Below are positions 24,222 to 36,200 of a DNA stretch of 64,000 nt, piece after piece. The translations under genes were made by a program, and so were the position numbers. The notes under the pieces are model-generated. The model was not told where the DNA came from, did no database searches, and saw nothing but the letters and a program-made list of their open reading frames with translations. Source of the DNA: Telopea speciosissima (Eukaryota; Streptophyta; Magnoliopsida; Proteales; Proteaceae). The stretch's first letter is position 1. Every line of letters starts with the position of its first letter. The stretch lies in assembly GCF_018873765.1 (NCBI RefSeq), contig NC_057923.1, forward strand, positions 8,444,413 through 8,508,412. Reading direction: 5' to 3'.

Positions 24222-27200
24222 GTAGGTCTGTTGTTTTCAGTTCTATCTTCGGAAGAGCTACCAGAGGTAGATTCTTTGTTCTCACTATTTTCAGTTGTGC
24301 AGCTTAGTAAAATTGATGCAAGGATTATGAGGAGTGCCACTGGCATGCAGCAGTTGGAGTTTAAGCTTGGGCCTTTCTCAGCATATGATTACCGGACAAT
24401 TATGTTGTCTCTTGTGAAGTCGTTCATGCGGGTTTGTAATGGTTTCGTCGACTGCTTTGAATATGTACCCTTATCTTTTCTGGATGAAATTCACATGTTA
24501 GTAGTTTTAATCTTGTTTTTCGCAGTCGCACTTGGAGGATCTGGTGGATAAAGATGCTACAGAGAAGTCTGATGCTGCTAGAGAAGCATTTTTAGCAGAA
24601 CTTGCACTAGATGCCAAGAAGAATACCAACAGAGGAGGTGATCACTTGAAACAGATACTGGAGAGATCGAAGGATAAGAAAAAGAACAAGGATTACAGAA
24701 AAACTAAGGATTTAAAGGTTTAACTGTGTCGGATCTGGTCTGTTTCTTTTGCTAGGCCAATGTTACATATATACACACCCTGTGATGTAGGGTTTATGTA
24801 ATTGTTTTTCTTTTTTGGCAGGCTACTGGTGGTAGTGAGCAGCGTCTCCTTCATCAGGCTGAACAAATGTATTCCTCCTTGCTTTTAAAAGGCTCATAAA
24901 TACGCATATATGTATTCTCAAAAAACATTTATTTTCTCTCTTCTTGATTGCTGAACATGATGTTTGTGTATCTGGCTGCAGTTACTCTCCTGTTGCATCT
25001 GATGAAAATCATCCATACTCTGAGATTGCTGTTTCTGTAAGTAGTGATGACTGGAGACAACAGGAGGAGGAATTTAAACGTATTATTGAGCTTGAAGCTG
25101 AGGAAAGAAAGCTTGAAGAAACTTTGGAGTACCAAAGGCGAATTGAGGATGAGGCCAAACAAAAGCACCTTGCTGAGCAACATAAGAAGGCCTGTGGGAC
25201 AATTTCAGAGGATGTGGCAGAAGGTCTGCCTTGTGTTAACTTGAAGGCCAATGCTGATGATAAGCTGGTATGCACAGTGATCATGGTTCTCTGGTTGGTT
25301 GGCAAGGAATAAACCTTGGTGGTTTCCATTTTCAGTACTTTACAATTGGATATTGAATTGGAAAGCTCAGGGAAATAGTCATATATTTTCTTGCTGCTTT
25401 AATTCCGTATTGTAGATTTCATTTAGCTTCCAAGAGAAGCCTCATGCTCCCCCCCCTACTTTGCAGGATCTGTCAGGAGACAAGATTATAAATAATGAGG
25501 AAGGGACTGGGATGCCCAGCAAATCCATTGCTAATTCTGGCAACCCAAAGGTTAAGAGGAGTGATATGTACTCTCATGGCCAAGTCAAGCAAGGTTGATA
25601 TGCCCACAGATTTCTGATTCTTAGCTGGATATTATTATATTTGGTATTTGTTGTTAATTATTTGATTGGGTATTGATTATGAGAATTATATTAGTTGGAA
25701 GCTTTTCTATGATTTATATTTGTCTTGTGCAGATCAACCCAACCGAGGAAGTCCAGGAGATGGTGTCTCTCCTTCTGATCGACGGACAGGACGACAAAAT
25801 AAACGGCAGAACAACTCTACCAAAAACTTGCGAGCCTTGTCATCTTCAAAAGAAAACCGTGAAGTAGGAGGTTCTCCAACAAAAGTTTCCACCAAAAACC
25901 AAGTCAGGGCTCTGGAGAACCTTCAAGTTGGTAACTGTAAGTACATCTATGCTAATGTACTCAACTACTCAGTACTGTGCTTTTCTTTGCTTTTCATTTT
26001 TGGAGAAAGGTAAGATATATTTGTATGTGTGTATATATATATAACTTAATCTTAATTAGTAGTACCTCTAGAGTCCACTTCTTCCCCATACTACGAGCAA
26101 AAGAGAAAATGTACATCAGAATAAAATATTGAAATTCGGTTGGAAAAAATTTCCTATTATCTAGATCCCTTTTCCTTGCAAAATAGGAACAAAATAATTC
26201 TTGAATTAGTTATTTGATTGAAAACATATTATGTGTAATAATATGTTGATGCAGTTAGGCGTAGGTTTAATTAGGGATAATAATGTAATTTTCCCTTTTT
26301 TTTTTTTTTTAACTCTCATCTTGTAGAGTCGTTAGTAGGAAGGTAAGACTGTAAGAGCCCAATTTTATTAAGTTTGTCTTCTGTTTTGGATTAAATAGAG
26401 TTAAGTCTAGGTATGATTTCGGTTTTACAATAGGATTAGGATTTATGTTGCTTTAATCCATAAAAAGGCATGTAACCCAACGATGGAGATAGATTGGAGA
26501 TTTGAAAATTGAATGAAAGTTTTGTTGGTGTGCTGCCAAGAGCTGCGTGTGCGCAAGATCTATACCTCCTCTTTTCAGTTCCTTCCCTTATTTCAGGTTA
26601 ATCTCTCTTTAATCTTCTCTTCTTTATTATCCTTGTTCCCTGGTTATTTCATCTCTTTATTTGGGTGTGCTATTGTTACTCTGTTCTGGGCGGTAATATT
26701 AGATTTAAGAGAAAACTTTGCTGAATCATTATTCCCAATCGACTGGCCCTGGAATTTGGGTCGAAGGCAGCCTACCCTTACATGAATCAAACCCCTATAC
26801 TTAAACCCTGAAAAATCCTTTAATCTTGGCGTTCATACCTGCAACTGAGACTGGTTCATGTTCTACCGCCAATTTAATTTCAGAGGTTCATACTTCTTCT
26901 GAAAACTGAGTGTTGAAGTTGTTGGGGATTGTATTCGGTAGGGTATTGGGTTAACTTCCTTCGCCTATAATTTCTCTTGGAATAGATTATTGGTGTGAGA
27001 GATATTTCACTCGATTTGGGATTTACTCTACCGTGGCTGAACTATTGAGAAGAGGAAGAAGATGATCTTTCTTCGTATGTGCTTTTAAGGATAGATTCTT
27101 GATATTACAAATAACCCCCGGTTCTGGAATTTTATTTCTGTTTAAACCCCTCCCATTAACATGTTATACCGTATCACTTGTTTCTCTTTTTATAGTTGAT

Positions 27201-30200
27201 TCCATTAAATTATGGTTCTGCCACTCAGCCATTAAAACCTTCCATTAATTACCATTCTGCCATTGCTCTTGTGAGACTTCAAATATTTATTGTTTTGCCA
27301 TCAACTTTAAATTTGAGTGCCCCTTTGCTTGGGTGGGTCCACAAGCAACCAAGGTACTAAAACTCGGGTCTCGGTATCAACTCGACTCTTGGAAAAACCG
27401 AGACGAGTCGAGATCTCCCCGAGTTGGTGCATTTTTTTTTTTCCAACTTGAAGCCTCAACTTTGGGTCAACCCGAGAGCCAAGATCTCGCCGAGATATGT
27501 CGAGTTTTGTCCAATTAGGTAAGGTATTTAAGTGGTAGGTGGGTTAAAATAATGGGTCGAAACCGAGATCCAACCGAGATCCGAGATCTCGCCGAGATAT
27601 CGCACTTTTGAGGCTCGTAGGCAGTCTCGTCTCAGCTTTTCCAAAAACCGAGAAACTCGGCGAGATCTCGCGAGTTCTCGAACTATGCAAGCAACCCAAT
27701 AAGGGTTATTTCAACCTGGGTTTGCATCAACATTACTCAACTTTTACTGGTACTGGATTCCAGTAGAATTTTGAAATGAAGATATTGTTAGGTGCCTTTG
27801 GAGAAAATGGAAGAAATCTTTTCAATATTCCTTGAAAAAAGTAGACAATTAGACATTATCAATCATATAAAAATTGAACAAATAGAGATAAGCCAGCTAT
27901 CGAAATCGAACCGATGACCATCGCATTACAAATGCTCTCTCTCTCTCTCTATATATATACCATAGTTATCATCATAGTATAAGATCTCGTTTCGGAAGGC
28001 CATTTCGGCTAGACCAAAATTTCCGGGATACTGAAATGTAATATTGTATTTTTTCTATGAGTTTTGCTTTGCCATTTCTGAGTGTAAAATACCGAAATGA
28101 AATGACCAAAATAACCGGAATTTCGACGAAATGGTGCAATTTTTTTAATACCAAAAATACCAAAATATTGCAGTTTTTTTAAATAAAAATTTTGACATAG
28201 CAACTCGTCTCGGCCTGGCCAAAATATCCGAAATGTTGGTGAGATTTTGAACTATGGTTATCATAGAAATAGAGCTTAGTGGATAAGAGAGATTTCTTTG
28301 GAATATTGGTGAGGATGCAATGATGAATACTAATGAAATGGAAGGTATAGTTTGCGAAGATTATAATATCATTTATGCCTTTTGTCAAGTTGTGCATATG
28401 TATGTACCGCAGGGGTGTTATAGTCAACCCACCTGCAGTTGTTAGTTGTAGAAGAGTCTTCTTGATGCAAGAGCTGTTCCATGGGCCGGGCCGAACCCGT
28501 TTGAAAACCCAAACCAAGATGAACCGGGTTCAATTGGGTCTTTGGGTTCAGTAGGATAATTAATTTGTTAGGGGTTTTAATTAGTTGGGATTTATCTTGT
28601 AATCTTCGATTTAATAGGTTAATTAGTGATATGATTGCTTTAAGATTTATTTAGTGATAGACTTGCATTAGGAATTTATTTCAGCTTTAAATTTAGATAG
28701 GAGTTTTATTTTCTTTAAATACTATCTTGTAAGCAATGAAGGAACGGATTTGATGAATGAAATTTTTAATGAGTTATTTATGGTGCCGGGTTGGTAACAT
28801 AGCAATGGTCGTGTGACCTCTTCCTCTCTCTCTTTCGTCCTTCTTCGTTTCTGGTTTCTCCCCTGTTTCTGGTGGTAACAGCATGTCCTGTTTTGGGCCT
28901 TCATTATCTCCTCTCCTTTATTTTCTCTGTGTGATTAGGGTTGAAAGAGCCCTTTCAAACAGTAAAACCCCCATCCCATTTGGCTTTCCTATTGTGAGTA
29001 AACCCAGAAATCAGATCTGATCTGAAACCCGGCCGCCTGGAATTACTTACCGAGTTTGGGTTGTCTTCCATTCTCTCCGATTGGACTGTTGAAGATTAGC
29101 ATTCAGAAGGGATCATCATCACCAACAGTTCTCTTCAGTTTCTGGTCCATCGAAGCCTTCCCGAAGAGCTCTCCCGTCATCACTCTTCTTTCGCTGTCCA
29201 CTGTTCTGTTTCCATAGGTAGGAGACGACCTCTCCAAACCCCCTCTTCCACGATGCTTTTGCGTTTTTATTAAATTTACCCACTTTCCATAAATACCCCT
29301 TCCATTCTTATTCTGTTTGTCCTTATTTTCTTTTAGTTCCAAGTCTGCCCCTCCCCCATATTGTATGTTATCTTTTCCTTTTGTTTTTTCCTCTTATGGT
29401 TAAACTTCCTTCTATTTACAGAATTGCCACCTTCCTTTTGGACATTGAATTATTTACTATTCTGCCACTAAACCTTGGATTTGAGTGTTTACTTGATTGG
29501 GTGGGCCCGTAAGCGATTCGATTTGGGTCTTTCGAACCCTGGATCTGCATTACTTCTAGTCCTTGCGGTATTGAACTGGTATTATAATTTGATAGCTATA
29601 TATACAAAGGGAAGGGGCTGCCACTGGACAGTCTGGACCATGGACTGTCTCCCTCTCATGTGATTTTCTACTCTCTTCTCCTAATTTGTTAGTTCTGGTT
29701 CTCTTTTTCTGGTATTGTTTCATGGTATCAGAGAGGTTAATCAGTCCTTGTGATCTTCTCTACCATTGTTCTGAGAGGCTCTATTTAGATTTCTCTCTGG
29801 TGTGTAGCCACCTATTTGCTGCAATTTTCTGTGTAGCCACCTATTTGCTGCAATTTTCTAACATTAAGATCTAGTTATATCAATGAAAAACCAGTATCAT
29901 CTCTTTGTTATGCTATCTACATGAAGAAGCCTACCTACTGGATTTCCATGGAGTAAATCATCTATAGGAATTGATTTATATCAACTAAAGGGTTTTCGGC
30001 CCCCTGTATTTCTTTTTTCTTTTTCCTGGCAGATTTAAAATATCTCTCTCTTCTGCATCAGGCCATTGTATAATCCTGACTTTTTGGGTTCTGTTGGCCC
30101 CCTGTGTGAGTACACTTGATCCCTTTTTGGGGCTAATCAGAGCCTTTGCTTCTGTCTAAGAAGATTTTTCCCAAGTCACTTCTGTTTCAGGTTTTTTTTT

Positions 30201-33200
30201 ACTGCATCAATTTCTGGGATTAAATTGAATCTGACCATAAGATTCGTATGAACCTTTACGGCACTGTTACCCTCTTTTTTAGGCAAGGTGCAAGAACTCA
30301 GTGCCAACACTGGTTTCGGCCAGACAGAAACCGAGATTTCCCAGGTTTTGACCATATCTCGGTCAAAACCTAGTACTTTCTCCAGGCCAACTCAAAACCT
30401 TGGTTTCGAGGCCCAGAAGTTGTTTATTTTTCCCTGATTCTTGTTGTGCTGTCTATTTTTTACATTTTGAATCCAATCTATGCATTAGTTTCACATAAAG
30501 AACACTCAAAATAATACTTGTGATTTTGTCCCAAGTTTGATAGAGTATATTGTTCTTGGATATTGTATCGAATAAGTTTGGCCAGAACATAACTCCTTCA
30601 ATATAAATCAGATTTAAGCATTCTAGGATTTGTTGGATATTGTATTGAATAAGGTTTGACTGGAACATAAATTGTATCGAATAAGGTTTGATCGGAACAT
30701 AACTCCTTCAATATAAATCAGATATAAGCAATCTTGGATTTGTTGGATATTGTATTGAATAAGATTTGACTATAACATAACTCCTTCAATATAAATCAGA
30801 TTTAAACAATCTTGGATTTGTTGAAGGAGTTATGTACAAAGCTTTCAAACAAATCCAAGATTGTTTAAATCTGATTTATATTGAAGGAGTTATGTTCCGG
30901 TCAAACTTATTTTTGTGTGTGCAAATGCTTTTTAAATCGCTCTGAATGCAAATAAATTTTTAGACATCAAAACAAATGAATATTTTACCGCTCTTTTGGT
31001 TTTAGCAATGTTTTATTATATTAAGATTTATGGAATTTTTAGATTTGAGAAAAACTTCTATATTTAAAAGTTGAAAATTACACCTAACACCGAAAATCCA
31101 GTTTTTGTTCTTGAGGGGGGGGGGTTGACTTTTTATCTTTTTAGAATTTGTTTTTTTAATTATTTTATTGGATTCAAATAGGGGGGGAGGTCGCTTATTT
31201 ATGAATAATATCTTGAGTAAATGAAGTAACAAATATAAAAAAAAATTTACTTAACTGATATTTGGCATAAATAAGTGCCTGCCCTGGTTTTGAGCTAGGT
31301 TTCCTTAAGTTTCGATGGGGTTAAGTGAATTTATAAAGGTGTTCATGTCGAAACTTGCGAAATTACCGAAATATGTTCAAAACAGTGTCAAAACCATGCA
31401 ACTTGTGGTTTCGACTCTTGGTTTTGTCTTGGTTTTGCGAAACCGAAGAAATCGAGATATCTCCAGTTTTGACCAAGTTCTTGAACCATGTATTTTTTGG
31501 GTGAATAAATGAATTCATTACCAAAGAGAAAGACGACTACAACAGGCCCCAAAGAGGGAAAGAAGAAACAATACAAATACACAAAGGTTGGACCTCAAAC
31601 AAATGAGCCAGAGGCCTGGAGAGAGGAGGGGGAGATCCCAGGAGACAACAATATGCCTGTTCCTTGGGTAGTCAATACAGGAAAAGGGAGCGGCCAAGAC
31701 CTTGGTTTTAATTTCGAAAGAAATGAAATCTCAAATCTGACTAAGAGTGTTATTGGAGGTCCATTTGCTGAGATTGCACTCCATCCAAATATGGTTGGTG
31801 ACCGCTTAAAAACCCAGCTTGCCTATCAAATCACAGAGGGAGTTCCGTGTGAAAGACATACACAAAAATCCATTCCCTGGCAAAAGGTAGAATTCTTCGG
31901 CTTCTAAGCCAACATTTGGCTAAAATACCTTTCCAGATAGAGGAGGAAATAGGGCAAGCAAAGAAGAGATGCTCTATATCTTCCACTGCATTCTAACAAA
32001 GGCAGCACGTAGGGGAGACAATGATCTGCCATGGCGAAGGAAGGACTGCGTTGGGAGGCAATTGGGGAAGACACACCAGACCGTGAAACCATGGCGGGGG
32101 AATATGATGCTTGAACCAAACAATCTTCCTCCATGGAACCAAAGGGCCTCTAGGAAGAATGAAATCCAAAGCAGCCTTGGAGCTGAAGAGACCGGCGACC
32201 AAATAACTCAATCACCCCTTCTAAAGGGCTTTCTAGGGATAGAAGGCAAGTCATTCCAAACACTACCAAGCCCGGGGTGGAGAGAGCGGGGAGGGTCCCA
32301 ACCACCATGATGGATAATGTCAGCAGTGATGTCTAGAGAGATCCGAGTTATAGATAGCTCTAGAATTGATGACATGGAGAAGGATCCTTTAGGGTACCAG
32401 TGTTCCAACCAGAGAGAAGTAGATCTACCATCACCAATGAGAGTCCGAATAGCTCCAGAGACAGATGACCTGAGGGCAAGAATCTTGCGCCAAACCCACC
32501 AAGTATTAGAAGAGGTAGATACAGTCCAAATAGAGTCCGAACAGAGCAGCCCAGAGTAAACCCAGTCCACCCAATAAATCCAATGAACAAAGACGAGGGA
32601 ATCCCATCTTGGACAAAACCTTGACAATATAGTCCCACCTCAAAGAGTCAAAAGCCTTGTGAATGTCTATCTTCATAAGATCAGTAGGGGTGATTTTTCC
32701 TTTCAAAACCTCTAACAAGCTCATTACAAAGCAAAATATTATTTGAGATACTTCTTCCAGGAATGAAAGCCGACTGGTTGTTGCTGACCAATATATCCAT
32801 TACTGCCTTAAGTCTGATAGCAAGGATTTTATCGATGAACTTGTATAGCAAGTTGCAAAGAGCAATAGGCCGAAATTCAGACATGACTAGAACACCTTCC
32901 TTCTTAGGAATTAGGCAGAGGAAAGTATGGTTAACCCCTTTGATTTGACTAGGGTTGAGGAAAAAACTATTGATAGCTTTTAGAAGATCTTCCTTGATAA
33001 TCTCCCAAACAGTTAAAAGGAAACCCATGTTGAAGCCATCAGAACCAGGAGTTCGGTTGACCTTGAGAGAACGAATAGCAACCACAATCTCATCCTTAGA
33101 GGGAATACAACTAAGGGAGGGGATCAGCTCAGAGGGGAGGAATTGAGCAAACCATTAGGGATAGGGCCTGTATCAGCTGAAGAGTCACTGAAAAGGTCTT

Positions 33201-36200
33201 TAAAGTAAGTAACAACTGTCTCTTTTATGTTCTTGACCGAGTGAATAGAGGAGCCATTAGGGGCCTTGAGCTGCTTAATGGAGTTGATGTTGGTTCTGGA
33301 TTTCATAGAACGATGAAAATAAGCGGAACTAGAGTCTCCAAGCTCCAACCATTTGATCCTCGACATATGCCTTAGAAAGCTTTCCTCTTGAGAGAGCAAG
33401 GAGGAAAGTTTAGAAGAGACAACTTTTTCGTCCTCCGCCAGAGGGGCATTGTGATTATTAGTTTGAAGCTGAATTTGGATGGCTGATAGTCTATCCTTGC
33501 AATCCAAAACTCGCGAGGAGATATTCCCAAAGGAGTTGATATTTCAATCTTTAAGAGCACTCTTCACATTTCGTAATTTCTTGGCAAAAGCAATGAGGGG
33601 GGATGAGAAGGCTTGGACCGGCTTATCCCAAGCTTCACGAACAATGGGCAAAAAGAGGGGTGAGAGATCCACATATCAAAAAACTTGAACGGTTTAGGGC
33701 CAAAGGAGATATGAGGCTGTAAATGGCAATGGGGCAATGATCAGAAACACCCGGGGTATCAAAAGACGCATTAGAGGGAAATGTGGTAAGCCAAACTTCA
33801 TTAACCAGCACTCTGTCCAATTTGTAAGCAATATGAGCATTACCAGCTCTTTTGTTATTCCACGTAAATTTTGGGTATCCACCCCAAAATCCTCAATCCA
33901 ATCATTGAAAGCATCCACTGAATACAGATCCAATTGGTCACCCCCTTGCTTCTCATGGTCATACGTGATCACATAAAGTCACCTCCCAAACCCTATAGGA
34001 GAGTAGCCACCTGGACAGCAATGGAGCGAAGGTCATTCCATAAAGAGACTCTCAGTGGGGCAGTTAAAGGCATAAATAACATTGAACAAAAAAATTGAGT
34101 GGCCAGGGCAATCTGAAAATTTGAGATGAAAGAACTGAGGGGAAGAGGAAAGAAGAGACATGCTGATTTTAGAAGGATCTCATAAAACTCAAATTTGGCC
34201 GTTAGGGTGATGGGAATAATGGGATAACAAAGACCAACCGGGAGCAATGGAGTTCAAGATACAGGAAGCATTTGTTTCTTTGATATGAGTTTCTAAGAGA
34301 CAATAAAAGCTAGAATGAAGGAGCTTGATACGAGAGCAAACAATAGCCTGTTTTGAGGGGGAGTTCAAACCCCTGGTGTTCCAAAGGACTCCTTGATTCA
34401 TTTGGATGGAAGAGGGGAGTGCAACTCAAGCCCAAGGGGGCTGAGAATAAGTTTTCTAGCTTGAGAGGAGCTCCTGTAGCGTCTATGATAAGATCGCAAG
34501 GGTGGGAGGGGCTTGGGGGAGGAACAAAAGGAGAAAGAGAGACGGTAGAGGCAGAGGCCAAATGGTTTAGCCGTAGGGGAGAAGAGACGGTAGGAGGGTG
34601 AGGTGGAATTAACGGGTTAGAGGTTACCGGGTTAGGGGTGGGTAAAATCTCAGGTAGAGAGACCTGAGAACCCACAAAAGGAATGAGGCTTGATGGGTTT
34701 GAGTTGGGTGGTTCACAAAAAGTATGGTCAGAAACAGTAGTTCTGGATAAGGGAGTAGGGACCACAGGGTTGGTAGAGAGTTCAGGGGGAGAGGAGAGCC
34801 CCACAGAGGAAAGGGGAATAAAGGGGAGTTACCGCGAGTTGAGGCGAGACCAAGGGAAGAAGCAACTTTCGAATGAGGATGAGAAGAAGAAGCCTGCGAT
34901 AGCGATAGGGCTCCTGACAGCAAGCGAGAAGAAGCACGAGATTCAGAGGAAGGCCTGCGACGAAAAAACCCCAAGAGATCCCATCTGAGAGAGAATTCGT
35001 GAGGAAACAGGTACAGAGATGCCTTCAGAAAAGGTGCCAGGTTCAGCAGAGTCGTCAGTTGAGAGGACAGCATAACAGTTCTGACCAACGGGTAAAGCCA
35101 TGGAGCCCTCAGGACTGACATACCGACCAACTGAAGATTTGGAAGACGGAAAGTTTCTCTGATGATGTTTCCGGCGCCTTGGTCTAGTTCTCACCCTTCC
35201 TCTAGCTGGAGATTTGCTCATAGGGTGTGAGATTGGATTTGCATAAGGATGTGCCGAAGATGGGAGGGTTGTTTCTGAAGTCATAGCTGTTGTGTGGCCA
35301 TCCGCAGAAACTATGAGATCTGCATCAATAGGAATCTCGACTTCATCTTCATTTTCTTTTGGAGTACAGAGGCTAGAATCATGACCAAAGCATTTACAGA
35401 CCAAACAATGAGGGGGTTGCCAGTCATAGTGCACCTCTTGTTCAAAGCAGTAATCTCCACCTTCATTTACCATTATGAATGAAGGGAGAGGAGAAACAGC
35501 GGTGACTTCTACGCAAATCCGAGCAAAAGCCAATTGGTCCTTCCTCATAGTTCTGAGATCAGAAAAAAGTGGGGTGCCCAGAACCGAGCCCACAGTACTG
35601 AGCCTTTCTCTTATATATTTGGGTTAATTTTTACGTAGTTAAGTCAATACATGTCACTTCTATTTTTGTTCATGCAAAGGAGTTTTCTTTTCTGTTTTAT
35701 TTTATTTCTTTATTTAAACAAGTGTACGGCACATCAGTCCCTACGAGTGAAGAATGGAATTGATTTAGTTTTATTTGATAGTGAGGTCGTGGCTTCTGAT
35801 GTTCCCTCTCTCCCCTCTCTTTCCCACGGTTTGGAGGTTTCTCTCTCTCTTCTCCGTATTCTTCACACCTGCGGCATATTTACCAATAGATTTATAGCTA
35901 TTTCTTATGCCCATCACAAGCAAATCTTCTTTTTTGTTCTGCATCAATTTGGTATCAGATTCAAAGCCCAAACCTAAGGCTACATCATGGAGGTTGATCC
36001 CTACGAGTCACTCCGTTCAATCATGGATGAATTCCGTACAGGACTTCGTGATCTCTAATCGGGCTTTTTGATCTCAGGATAAGTTGTTGAAAGATAATTG
36101 ATAATACTGACTACTTCTGTGATGAGATGTTGAGCATGATATAAGCTTAAAGGTCGGATCAGAGGTTGCAGAAAAGGTGGACAAACAAAAGTAACGATCA

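Noticed and set aside
24222..24551. Extension of the first exon to 24551 as an intronless 1019-aa protein
   Set aside because: Conserved family sequence resumes at 24303 and again at 24526 after GT-AG introns; the read-through end is not conserved.
27342..27696. Mutator-type reading of the motif-rich elements, based on 9-bp matches at some flanks
   Set aside because: Across the group the constant duplication is 8 bp with CA...TG or TAGGG ends; the ninth base agrees only in some, so hAT fits better.
31509..31907. Plus-strand 132-aa frame
   Set aside because: It is the antisense of the 3' region of the LINE at 31.5-35.6 kb, and its start lies in the LINE tail.
34353..34988. Plus-strand frames rich in Gly/Glu/Arg
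   Set aside because: Antisense of the proline/serine-rich ORF1 tail of the LINE; the charge pattern is a translation artefact.
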